From positions 1 through 21,376 of the forward strand of contig JAWOGN010000390.1 of NCBI GenBank assembly GCA_046496815.1: a stretch of DNA of 21,376 nucleotides, given 5' to 3'. This stretch comes from JAWOGN01 sp046496815. Lineage in GTDB: Bacteria; Desulfobacterota; DSM-4660; Desulfatiglandales; Desulfatiglandaceae. Below the pieces are notes generated by a model. That model did no database searches. It was not told where the DNA came from and saw nothing but the letters and a program-made list of their open reading frames with translations. Of the stretch, positions 7,154 to 14,615 are shown piece by piece. The position numbers were made by a program, and so were the translations under genes. Numbering within the stretch: position 1 is the first letter of the stretch; each line of letters starts with the position of its first letter.

Positions 7154-8314
7154 TCATTTTGAGGACGGCAAAATAACCGCCGAGCCGTCCTCAAGCAAGT
7201 GGTTCCCCAGGGTTACGACCCATCCCGAAAGCGAAGGGTTGACGACCTCTGCCACCTCTGCATTCACGATCCCCAAGGTCACCGGAACGAAACGAACTTT
7301 CATTTCCTGCGTATCGATGAGAAAAACACCCTGCCGGCTATCCCGTTTGACCAGGGAGCCTTGCGGGATCACCGTCGCGGTGTCATTCCTTCCAAATTCA
7401 AGCTCAACGCGCACAAACATGCCGGGCTTCAATAATCCTTCCGGATTGGGGACATCGATCTCAATCCTCGCCTGCCGAGAGGTTTCCTTCAACAAAGGAG
7501 CAACCCGGACGATTTTTCCGTAAAAACGCTTCTCGGGAAACGCATCCGTGGCCACCACCGCCTCCTGACCCACGTGAACCTTGGAATAGTCCCGCTCAAC
7601 AACAAAAACCACCCCGACGAGACTCCCGATGTCAATCACGGAAACGATAGAAGCATGGGCCGACAGCATCGCCCCCTCGTCTACGAATTTCTCCCCCACG
7701 ACCCACTGTCCGTCAGTGCCGTTAAAGGTTACGGCGATTTTGGTATAAGACAGCCGAACCTGCGCCGCCCTGAGGGCCGCCTCTCTCTGTGCGACCTGGG
7801 CCAGGGCAACCTTGTGCTTGGCACTTTGCGCACTGAATTGTGCCTCCGCTGAATCCAGATCGGATTCCGAGGCGATTTTCTTCTGTCGAAGCGCCTTCAC
7901 GCGATCCAACTCACGCTTTGCCGTGTTCAGCGCACTCCGGCTCTCTTCAATGACCGCCTTTGCCACCTCCAACTCCGCTCGAGCCTGATCCACCTGCTGA
8001 ACGTATTCATCGTCATCCAGAACAGCGATCAGTTGGTTATCTCTAACGACTTCCCCGATATTCACATGCAGTTTCTCCAGCTGACCGGCAATCTTGGGTG
8101 CCACGATAAACTGTGAGCGGGGGAACAAGGACCCGGTAAAGGAACCCACATTTCGAATCGTTGTCTTTTTGACCGCCGCCATTTCAACCGGCACGGCGAC
8201 GGCCTTTCGGTCGCGGGCGTTTCCCATCCCCCCGGTGTGAAGCCTTTGATAGATCTGCCAACCGAGAAGGATACCCACTATGAAGACAAACAAAATAAGA
8301 ATACTCTTTTTCAC
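7154..8314 (-). CDS. RND efflux periplasmic adaptor (membrane fusion protein)
   Basis: The gene encodes a 386-residue adaptor bridging the RND pump and outer-membrane duct. The N-terminus MKKSILILFVFIVGILLGW is an uncleaved membrane anchor; there is no lipobox. The first lipoyl half is at about 65-95 (IVAPKIAGQLEKLHVNIGE, VVRDNQLIAVLDDDEYV), followed by an alpha hairpin at about 98-170 rich in Q/A/E/K. The second lipoyl half and beta-barrel follow, with TKIAVTFNGTDGQWVVGEKFVDEG and the characteristic GLLKPGMFVRVELEFG, and then the membrane-proximal domain (VIPQGSLVKRDSRQGVFLI). Translation starts at GTG 8314 with GGCGAGGAA/GAAAGG just upstream; a nearby ATG is out of frame. It is encoded 140 bp after the MFS gene and 73 bp before the RND gene, so it most likely serves the RND pump. 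Confidence 0.93.
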   Translation of the reverse strand: MKKSILILFVFIVGILLGWQIYQRLHTGGMGNARDRKAVAVPVEMAAVKKTTIRNVGSFTGSLFPRSQFIVAPKIAGQLEKLHVNIGEVVRDNQLIAVLDDDEYVQQVDQARAELEVAKAVIEESRSALNTAKRELDRVKALRQKKIASESDLDSAEAQFSAQSAKHKVALAQVAQREAALRAAQVRLSYTKIAVTFNGTDGQWVVGEKFVDEGAMLSAHASIVSVIDIGSLVGVVFVVERDYSKVHVGQEAVVATDAFPEKRFYGKIVRVAPLLKETSRQARIEIDVPNPEGLLKPGMFVRVELEFGRNDTATVIPQGSLVKRDSRQGVFLIDTQEMKVRFVPVTLGIVNAEVAEVVNPSLSGWVVTLGNHLLEDGSAVILPSSK

Positions 8315-8454
8315 CTTTCATTCCTCGCCGAAAAGCACGCTGCCCCCAATTTCAGCTTTGTTCTTGTATACCACGAATGCCCTCCAGGCCAAATTAAATC
8401 CTCTGGAAACATTCAAAAAAAACCTTATGGCCAAAACACATGGAGACCATTTTT

Positions 8455-9867
8455 TTACGAGTGACTGCCATCCTTTGTCGGCGCTCCCGGCGCATTCAAT
8501 CGAATGTTGCCCCTTGCCAGTGATGCAAAAACACCCCCAATGCAAAAAATCGAAAAAATCGTAAATGCCACGCGCACACTCTTCATGAAAGCCGAATAGT
8601 GGGCCGGGGCAATCTGAACCCTTCCAATATACAGGGCAAACACGAGGGTCGCAATCCCCATGCTGATCATCATCCCCATCAACCGCATGGTCCCGACCGA
8701 ACCCGACGCCAGACCGTAAAACCGCCGGTCAACCGAGCTCATGATGGCATTGGTATTCGGAGACGAAAAGAGGGCAAAGCCAAAGCCGAGAACAGTCAGA
8801 CTGGTCACGATGAACGCCAGGCTCGATTCCTCTCTTAAGAAACTGAAAGGTAAAAGTCCGGCGACCGTCAATGCCATTCCCAAAGACGCAACAATTCTCG
8901 GTTCAATTTTGTCCGAGAGTCTTCCCGCGAGGGGTGAGAACACAGCCATCACGATCGGTTGTGCGACTAAAATCATCCCTGCAAACTGGGGACTTAGCCC
9001 TTTGATACGCTGCAAATAGAGGCTTAAGAGAAAGGTTACGGCAAACGTCGCGCTGTAATTGATGAGCGCTGCAAGGTTGGAAAACGCAAAAGCCCTGTTT
9101 GCCTTGAAAAGAGCCATGTGGAAGACCGGATATTCTACCCGCAACTCCCATTTGACAAATGCCAGCACACCCACAAGACCGCTGAGAATGAATAGGATCC
9201 CCTTCAACGCGGGCAGCAAGGAAACCCCGTACATGATTCCGATAATTGCCAGGCTGTAGATTAAAGCGCCGGGCACGTCGAACTTTTCTCCCCTTGCTTC
9301 AGCCCACTCTCCCTTTAGTTTCCACCATACGAGCGTAATGATTACGATTCCGAAAGGTATATTTACGAGAAAAACGCTTCGCCAGGTAAAGTGCTGCGTC
9401 AGGACCCCCCCCAGAAACGGCCCGAAAGAAAGACCCAGATAGACGGCAGCCACATTGATCCCCAAGGCCTTTCCCCGCTCGCTGAGGGGAAATACGGAGG
9501 TTAGAATGGCGATGCCCGTGGCGAAAATCATTGCGCTGCCGATTCCCTGGAAAACCCTGAAGAAAATGAGCATGGGCGCGGACGGTGAAACCGCGGAAAG
9601 AAAGGAGGTCACTGTGAAGGCAACGATGCCGTAAGCAAAGGTCTTTTTTCTTCCATATATATCTGCGAGCCTGCCAAATGGAACAAGAGATATGGCGGCC
9701 GCCAAGAGGTAAGACGTCGCGACCCAGCTTAACAAAACGGCATCAATCTCAAATTCTTTCTCAATGGACGGCAGTGCAATGTTGATAGACGACCCCATAA
9801 AGGGTGTCATGAAAGAGCTTAATGCCGCAACAATGAGTGTAGAGCGTTTGGATACAGTATGGCTCAT
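8455..9867 (-). CDS. MFS drug exporter, DHA2 (EmrB/QacA) type, 14-TM
   Basis: The gene encodes a 470-residue inner-membrane proton-driven exporter. TM1 has SSFMTPFMGSSINIALPSIEKEF, the DHA2 motif D1 region ('LD.TIVNVALP'-like, here with GSSINIALP). WVATSYLLAAAISLVPFGRLADIYGRKK contains motif A between TM2 and TM3. FFRVFQGIGSAMIFATGIAIL is the motif B arginine helix, and GLSFGPFLGGVL is motif C, the antiporter signature. The length and hydrophobic pattern suit 14 helices. I chose the ATG at 9867 because AGGAA lies about eight bases before it; a TTG two codons upstream directly abuts that Shine-Dalgarno sequence and is unlikely. It heads the efflux cluster. EmrB relatives normally work with an EmrA adaptor, so sharing the downstream adaptor is possible but unproven. 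Confidence 0.92.
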   Translation of the reverse strand: MSHTVSKRSTLIVAALSSFMTPFMGSSINIALPSIEKEFEIDAVLLSWVATSYLLAAAISLVPFGRLADIYGRKKTFAYGIVAFTVTSFLSAVSPSAPMLIFFRVFQGIGSAMIFATGIAILTSVFPLSERGKALGINVAAVYLGLSFGPFLGGVLTQHFTWRSVFLVNIPFGIVIITLVWWKLKGEWAEARGEKFDVPGALIYSLAIIGIMYGVSLLPALKGILFILSGLVGVLAFVKWELRVEYPVFHMALFKANRAFAFSNLAALINYSATFAVTFLLSLYLQRIKGLSPQFAGMILVAQPIVMAVFSPLAGRLSDKIEPRIVASLGMALTVAGLLPFSFLREESSLAFIVTSLTVLGFGFALFSSPNTNAIMSSVDRRFYGLASGSVGTMRLMGMMISMGIATLVFALYIGRVQIAPAHYSAFMKSVRVAFTIFSIFCIGGVFASLARGNIRLNAPGAPTKDGSHS

Positions 9868-10104
9868 TCTCAATTTCCTGCGTAAGATGGCTGTTGCCTT
9901 AACGTAAAGATCCCTTACGGCGGTATGACGCTCTCCCCTACCGGTGTCTTTAATCGGGCTATCATTGATTCACCAGGATCATTTCATCTCGAGGTTTCCT
10001 GCGTTTCAAGCTTTTTCGTCTGAAGCGGACGTTCCGTTCAAGATCCGATTTCTCAGATCAAAGAAGCAGGAAAATACCATGTTTTGGGAAGACAGGATTT
10101 CAAT
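9868..10104 (-). promoter_or_regulatory. Upstream region of the efflux cluster
   Basis: This 237-bp gap separates two MFS genes on the minus strand. A moderate promoter candidate for the efflux cluster reads TTGAAA (10009-10004), a 17-bp spacer and TGAAAT (9986-9981). A short palindrome CGTAA-N7-TTACG at 9903-9919 lies between that promoter and the MFS start, where a local repressor could bind. Neither is close enough to consensus to be certain. Confidence 0.35.
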
Positions 10105-11403
10105 TCAGCGCTTCGGGCCGCGTTCCGTTTTTGAAAGTGTCTCCGTCAAAAGCAAGGCAGCCGACAACGTGATGACGGCACCAATCAGGTAGACCAGAAA
10201 CATATTCTGATAAGCCGCCGGAGAGTAACCGCTTTCCGCCGGACCCCCGCGGGACAAAATGATGCCGATGAAGAGCTGGAAAAGCGCTGCCCCGAAAAAA
10301 GGAAACAGATTCACGATTCCCACGGAAGTCCCGGCAATGGAGAGAGGGAAGAGTTCCTTGGCAACCGCTGCGGTCACGGGACCTACGGCTGCGCCGGCGA
10401 AAGACAGGCAGAAAAACAGGCCATACAACAGGGGAAGGGGCAGTCGATCGGTGAACAGATAGAAGGTAGCGCAGACAGCGATCAGGACCAAGCTGCAGCT
10501 CACGAAAACAGGCTTTCTGCCGAATCGGTTTGCGATCCAACTCAGAAACGGGCTGCCGACCATCAACGCGACTGCAAACATTGACAATACTCGGCCGGCG
10601 GCCGACTTACCCAAGCCGTAGACATGCATCAAGTAAGGGCCGCCCCATAAGCCGCCGTGTGCGAATGCGATACCGGTGCCGAAAAAGACCCAAATGGATA
10701 TGGGCCAGAACCGTCCCGAACGGATAACGAGCTTTATCCCACTGGAGAGGCTGGTTTTTCGGCCAGGGTTTTTCGGCTTGCCGATTCCGTCGGAGACGAG
10801 AGCCATGTCGGCAGGACGGTTCCGAACGACGACGTAGATAAAAAATGCCATGATCCATGTCACGAGCCCAACCGCCACAAGGGTCATGCGCCACCCGATG
10901 ACATTGCTCACCCATGCCAAAGGTGCGCTGGCGGACAATGCCCCTACGCCCCCCATTGTCATGAAAATGCCGCCCATGATCACAAACTTCCGGGGACTGA
11001 ACCATTCCGCGAGAAGCTTAAAATTGCAAACGAACAAGGTTGAGACCCCGACACCCACCAAAATCCGCCCGACAATCGCCACACCCAAGGTGGGTGCGAG
11101 CCCCATGAGGACGGAGCCCAGCGCGGCCAGGAGAAAGAAGGCGGAAACGGTTTTACGCGGCCCCCAGGAATCCGCCAGAACACCGGTAGGCAACTGCATG
11201 ATGGCATAGGGGTAAAAATAGGCCGAGCCCAGGAGCCCCAGCAGCGTGCCGCTGGCCCCAAATGCCTCTTGCATGTCCAAGGCAATGACGGCCGGACATA
11301 GCCGGTGAAAAAAAACCAGAACATAGCCGAGAAAAATAACGAGGCAAATCACATACCCATATCGTTCTCTTTTTGGGCCACCCCTCTGCATGTCGTCGCC
11401 CAA
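10105..11403 (-). CDS. MFS transporter, 12-TM, possible organic-anion uptake
   Basis: The gene encodes a 432-residue integral membrane protein. It carries motif A as QLPTGVLADSWGPRKTVSAF after TM2, an arginine-containing TM4 (VGRILVGVGVSTLFV), a second motif A-like loop (SWIANRFGRKPVFV) after TM8, and a short basic C-tail. The overall style (FHRLCPAVIALDMQEAFG, YFYPYAIMQLP) resembles MFS carriers of the OPA/organic anion-like groups rather than drug exporters, but the substrate is not evident. TTG 11403 is the probable start, with AGGGGA about eight bases before it; ATG 11391 in the same frame is too far from that sequence. It begins only 22 bp after the transaldolase stop, so the two are almost certainly co-transcribed and may share a substrate pathway. 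Confidence 0.88.
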   Translation of the reverse strand: MGDDMQRGGPKRERYGYVICLVIFLGYVLVFFHRLCPAVIALDMQEAFGASGTLLGLLGSAYFYPYAIMQLPTGVLADSWGPRKTVSAFFLLAALGSVLMGLAPTLGVAIVGRILVGVGVSTLFVCNFKLLAEWFSPRKFVIMGGIFMTMGGVGALSASAPLAWVSNVIGWRMTLVAVGLVTWIMAFFIYVVVRNRPADMALVSDGIGKPKNPGRKTSLSSGIKLVIRSGRFWPISIWVFFGTGIAFAHGGLWGGPYLMHVYGLGKSAAGRVLSMFAVALMVGSPFLSWIANRFGRKPVFVSCSLVLIAVCATFYLFTDRLPLPLLYGLFFCLSFAGAAVGPVTAAVAKELFPLSIAGTSVGIVNLFPFFGAALFQLFIGIILSRGGPAESGYSPAAYQNMFLVYLIGAVITLSAALLLTETLSKTERGPKR

Positions 11404-11425
11404 TGCATTCGTCCCCTGCGTTGGT

Positions 11426-12295
11426 TTACTTCCTGCCGGTCAGTTTTGCCCAGTCCTTTGCAAATGCCGCGACACCCTTATCAATGAGTTCATGCGTAAA
11501 ACCGATTTCATGCCAGGGCTTCTTAAGGTCGATTTCTTTGTATGGAATGGATTTGAACTTGCCGGCATCGTATTGGAAATGACCGTCCGGCATACGGGCG
11601 CCATCATCGGCCCACTGCTTGAGGATCTTGTAAGGGCATGTGACGATGTCGGCTTGCAGATGCAAAGACATCAAAAAATGCCCCATGGTGCGCACGCTTG
11701 CAACCAGTAACTCCACATGGCTGTTTTCTTGGCGGTACATTTTCATGATATTGTCGATAAGCTCCATTCCATTGTACCCCATATCATCCAATCGCCCGAT
11801 GAAGGGTGACACAAACACACTGCCCTTCAATGCCCCATGGGTAGCCGAATGTACGGCTGCGGCTTGCTCCTGCGTGAATGTCAATGTCATATTCACCCGG
11901 ATATTCTCTTTGACAGCCTGTTCGGCGGCACGCAAGCCTTCGCGGATCGTAGGCAGCTTGATATGCGCATTCGGAATCCAGGAAAACATCTGTCTTGCCT
12001 GCGCCAGCATTTCCTCTGCGGTGGTGTCGTTATCGGCATTGACCTCGATCGATATGGACCCATCCGGTATGAGCGAAGCAAATTGATTGACGATGGACCG
12101 GTAGTTTTCAAGAATTTCATCCTCACTGAAATAGTCGCCGCGCTCAAGCCTCCCTGTGACTGCGGGGTTCCTTGAAATCAACGTCGGGTTTGTGGTCTGC
12201 CCATCAAGAAAACCCAGCACCTGAATAATTTCTTCAGCTTCTTGCGGGTCTCCACCGTCCAGGAATATTTTGGTCTTCAAGTTTTCTGGTCGCAT
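11426..12295 (-). CDS. Transaldolase-family protein
   Basis: The gene encodes a 289-residue cytoplasmic TIM-barrel class I aldolase. The barrel begins LKTKIFLDGGDPQEAEE (Asp13 on strand 1) and continues with GQTTNPTLI, the universal transaldolase strand-2 motif. HIKLPT follows, with Lys113 as the expected Schiff-base lysine, then RVNMTLTFTQEQA and FVSPFIGRLDDMG, which match 'SPFVGR' of TalA/TalB. Size falls between short TalC/FSA proteins (about 220) and TalB (about 317). The reaction expected from the family is transfer of a dihydroxyacetone unit between sugar phosphates. Whether the natural substrate is sedoheptulose-7-P, fructose-6-P or a modified sugar such as a sulfosugar is not decidable here. 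AGGAGGAAAGACA directly precedes the ATG, an excellent start. It is followed 22 bp later by an MFS transporter gene. Confidence 0.92.
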   Translation of the reverse strand: MRPENLKTKIFLDGGDPQEAEEIIQVLGFLDGQTTNPTLISRNPAVTGRLERGDYFSEDEILENYRSIVNQFASLIPDGSISIEVNADNDTTAEEMLAQARQMFSWIPNAHIKLPTIREGLRAAEQAVKENIRVNMTLTFTQEQAAAVHSATHGALKGSVFVSPFIGRLDDMGYNGMELIDNIMKMYRQENSHVELLVASVRTMGHFLMSLHLQADIVTCPYKILKQWADDGARMPDGHFQYDAGKFKSIPYKEIDLKKPWHEIGFTHELIDKGVAAFAKDWAKLTGRK

Positions 12296-12375
12296 TGTCT
12301 TTCCTCCTGATTATTTGGAATCCGTTCAAAACCTACACAGGCTTCATTCATCTGCCAACACCGAAAGATGTGAAA

Positions 12376-12394
12376 CTTAAAGCCTTTCTAAGGC
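12376..12394 (-). terminator. Weak intrinsic terminator after the beta-CASP gene
   Basis: On the minus strand, GCCTT-AGA-AAGGC forms a 5-bp stem (12394-12382), and TTTAAGTTT follows. It lies about 35 bp after the stop of the beta-CASP gene and about 85 bp before the transaldolase start. It may separate the two transcripts or only attenuate read-through. Confidence 0.4.
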
Positions 12395-12426
12395 AACTTA
12401 TATCACGGTTTTTGTTCACTCACGCG

Positions 12427-14034
12427 TTATTCGGGAAGAATCGCTTGAAACTCTTCCTCTACATATTTGAGACGATCCACCTCGTCCTCGGTGATTTTCT
12501 CAGGCATGGACGTTGCTTTCGCCCGTTTCTTGAGCGCTTTGAGTTCGTTCTCCAAGTCGATAATCTTGTTCAGCATCATTGTTTGTAAATCCGGCCCGAC
12601 CTCTGCTGCCGGCGGCTCCTCATACGCCGCTTCCCTGGGTTTCAGGACAAGTCGTTCTCTCCACCGGGGCACATGGGTTTCCAGACCGAACCGCTCCTGA
12701 ATCTTCTCGGCCAGCGCTCTGCTGCCCTCAGCCTCACCATGAACCAGGAAGACCCGGGGCTTGCTTTCGAAATGCCCGATCCATTCCAGGAGATCATGCT
12801 GATCGGCATGCGCCGAAAAGCCGCCGATGGTGAAGACTTTTGCCTTTACGGCAACGTTCTCTCGGAATATTTTTACCCGCTTCGCACCGTCTACGATCAT
12901 GCGGCCCGTGGTTCCTTTTGCTTGAAATCCGACCATGACGACGCTTGCACCGTCTCTCCACAGGTTATGCTTCAGGTGGTGTTTGATTCGTCCGGCGGTA
13001 CACATGCCACTGCCGGCAATAACGATGGCTGAACCGGCTTTTTCGTTGATACGGATGGATTCCCTGGTGCTCTCGGTGAATTGAAGATTCGGCATGTCAA
13101 AGGGGTCGTGACCGTCCTCCACAATGGCCCGGGCCTCTTCATCATAATATTTTTTGTTCTTGCGAAAAATCTCTGTGGCTTTAATAGCCAATGGACTGTC
13201 CAGAAAGATCGGGATGTCCGGCAAGACCCCCTTTCGCTGGAACTCACCCAGGATATAGATGATTTCCTGAGTCCTTTCCACGGCAAAGGCCGGGATGAGA
13301 ATCTTCTCATTTTGAGACACACTGTAGCGAATCGCCTCGAGCAATTCGATTTTGCTGTCTTCAAAGGAACGGTGCATGCGGTTCCCGTAAGTAGATTCAA
13401 TAAAAAGATAATCCGCATCAAACACCTCGTGCGGGTCTCTCACGATTAATTGATCCTTCTTCCCCAGGTCGCCTGAAAAGACGATCTTGAGGGACTCTTC
13501 ATTCTCCTCGATCCACAACTCCAAAATGGAAGACCCCAGAATATGGCCGGCATTTCTGAGCCGTGCTTTAATGCCCGGTTCGATCGTAATGACCTGATCC
13601 CGTTCCACCGGGAACAAACGCTTCAGGCTCGCCTTGGCATCTTCTGTCGTATAGAGTGGGCGTATTTGATTTTTGGCCTGTCGCTTGTTCTTTCGGCTCT
13701 GCCATTCCGCATCCATTTCCTGCACATGTGCGGAATCCAAGAGCATGATGCCACAAAGTTCCGCCGTGGGCGGAGATGTGATGACCCGACCGCTGAAACC
13801 GTCCTTCACCAGTTTCGGAATCCTTCCGGAGTGGTCGATATGGGCGTGGGTTAGAAAAAGAGTTTCGATTTCTTTTGGGTCAAAGCCCCAATTTGCCCAG
13901 TTGCGGGCCTCCATATGTCTTCCGCCTTGGAACAAACCGCAGTCCACAAGGACTTTCTTGCCGCCAGGGCTTTCCAAAAGAAAATTCGATCCCGTCACCG
14001 ACCCGGCAGCTCCCAAACAGTGTACTCTGATCAT
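12427..14034 (-). CDS. Beta-CASP metallo-beta-lactamase-fold RNase-like hydrolase
   Basis: The gene encodes a 535-residue cytoplasmic metallo-hydrolase of the Ysh1/CPSF73-like beta-CASP group, predicted to cut RNA. It opens IRVHCLGAAGSVTGSNFLLE, typical of bacterial family members. The zinc motif is THAHIDHSG (His63-xHis65-xAsp67-His68). Further metal and beta-CASP elements are SGDLG, FIESTYGNR, PAFAVERTQEIIY, GSGMCTAGR, GFQAKGTTGR, FSAHADQHDL (motif B) and VFLVHGE (motif C). A C-terminal extension of about 90 residues adds a charged coiled coil (DLENELKALKKRAK). The ATG at 14034 is preceded by AAAGGAGG, so the longer in-frame opening from 14097 is not used. It is divergent from ftsH across about 580 bp. 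Identity as an RNase is inferred from family; the target RNAs are unknown. Confidence 0.93.
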   Translation of the reverse strand: MIRVHCLGAAGSVTGSNFLLESPGGKKVLVDCGLFQGGRHMEARNWANWGFDPKEIETLFLTHAHIDHSGRIPKLVKDGFSGRVITSPPTAELCGIMLLDSAHVQEMDAEWQSRKNKRQAKNQIRPLYTTEDAKASLKRLFPVERDQVITIEPGIKARLRNAGHILGSSILELWIEENEESLKIVFSGDLGKKDQLIVRDPHEVFDADYLFIESTYGNRMHRSFEDSKIELLEAIRYSVSQNEKILIPAFAVERTQEIIYILGEFQRKGVLPDIPIFLDSPLAIKATEIFRKNKKYYDEEARAIVEDGHDPFDMPNLQFTESTRESIRINEKAGSAIVIAGSGMCTAGRIKHHLKHNLWRDGASVVMVGFQAKGTTGRMIVDGAKRVKIFRENVAVKAKVFTIGGFSAHADQHDLLEWIGHFESKPRVFLVHGEAEGSRALAEKIQERFGLETHVPRWRERLVLKPREAAYEEPPAAEVGPDLQTMMLNKIIDLENELKALKKRAKATSMPEKITEDEVDRLKYVEEEFQAILPE

Positions 14035-14093
14035 GCTTGCCTCCTTTGCTAAGCTCAAATCGGATCTTCTGTTTGGAATCCAGCGAAGCCCTT

Positions 14094-14108
14094 TCACCCG
14101 ACGGGTGA
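14094..14108 (-). promoter_or_regulatory. Leader hairpin upstream of the beta-CASP gene
   Basis: TCACCC (14094-14099) and GGGTGA (14103-14108) form a perfect 6-bp stem with a 3-nt loop. It lies within the roughly 180-nt leader predicted for the beta-CASP gene, 60 bp before its ATG. It could protect or regulate the mRNA; autoregulation by RNA cleavage in the leader is a possibility, not a demonstrated fact. Confidence 0.35.
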
Positions 14109-14220
14109 GCGGAAAAAACCGGGCGCCTCATCCAGCCGCAGCAGCCCGCACTCGCTTTGTAAGATCGATTTGAACTTACACCGTTTGATGCGTTATGTCG
14201 CACATCATAAAATGCCATTC

Positions 14221-14249
14221 ACCATAGGCTACAAAACCTCATTTTTCAA
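14221..14249 (-). promoter_or_regulatory. Candidate sigma70 promoter for the beta-CASP gene
   Basis: On the minus strand, TTGAAA (14249-14244), a 17-bp spacer and TATGGT (14226-14221) match consensus at 9 of 12 positions with ideal spacing. Transcription would start near 14214 and leave a leader of about 180 nt. Confidence 0.5.
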
Positions 14250-14561
14250 GTTCTTGATTTTTTCTCCAAAAGGAACCAAAAATAATGTCAACAGTGCTTC
14301 ACGCCTTGCATTCGGCTAAAGCCTGGAGACACTCACACATCCGGGCTCCATTTCTTGAAGATCTTTGAAAACTCTTTGAAAAATTTGAATAAAAACGGCA
14401 TTTATTTCCCGGAGATCCTCCGCGGTCCATTTTTCGATTTTGCAGGGAAAAAACACAATCGGAGTTTCAAGCCATGTCTTGAATGCCAAAGAGATCCAAC
14501 ACGAAAATGGGCTTTGTTTTGCCGTTTGAGCTTGAAATCCCGATACGATGGATATAGCTTG

Positions 14562-14578
14562 TCGAATTATAAGTTCGA
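14562..14578 (+). promoter_or_regulatory. Imperfect palindrome upstream of ftsH
   Basis: TCGAA-N7-TTCGA is symmetric, and the flanking TT and AA extend it to 7 of 8 matched pairs per arm (TTGTCGAA ... TTCGATAA). It lies about 40 bp before the ftsH ATG and overlaps the likely promoter area. It does not match the HrcA CIRCE element. Confidence 0.35.
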
Positions 14579-14615
14579 TAACACCCTATTTTTTGATTGG
14601 GTCCCAGGAGGAAAC

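Larger units (their letters stand above)
14035..14615. other. Divergent intergenic region between the beta-CASP gene and ftsH
   Basis: No convincing gene lies in these 581 bp. The minus-strand promoter (14221-14249) and a leader hairpin for the beta-CASP gene occupy the left part. The right part leads to ftsH and contains an imperfect palindrome centred near 14570 and several CTTGAA or TTGAAA strings. None of these has a matching -10 at good spacing; the best is TTGAAA at 14532 with TATAGC 15 bp later. The ftsH frame happens to stay open back to 14355, but that part is not FtsH-like. Confidence 0.5.

Noticed and set aside
9868..9873. TTG start two codons upstream for the DHA2 MFS gene
   Set aside because: The only good Shine-Dalgarno, AGGAA, directly abuts that TTG but is ideally spaced for the ATG at 9867.
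14035..14097. Longer start for the beta-CASP protein
   Set aside because: The family starts at the IRVHCLGAAG strand; AAAGGAGG precedes the ATG at 14034 and the extension has no Shine-Dalgarno.
14562..14578. HrcA CIRCE element at ftsH
   Set aside because: CIRCE is TTAGCACTC-N9-GAGTGCTAA; the sequence here is unrelated.
14355..14615. N-terminal extension of FtsH by 87 residues
   Set aside because: The extra residues do not resemble FtsH, which normally begins just before its first membrane helix, and AGGAGGAAAC stands directly before the ATG at 14616.
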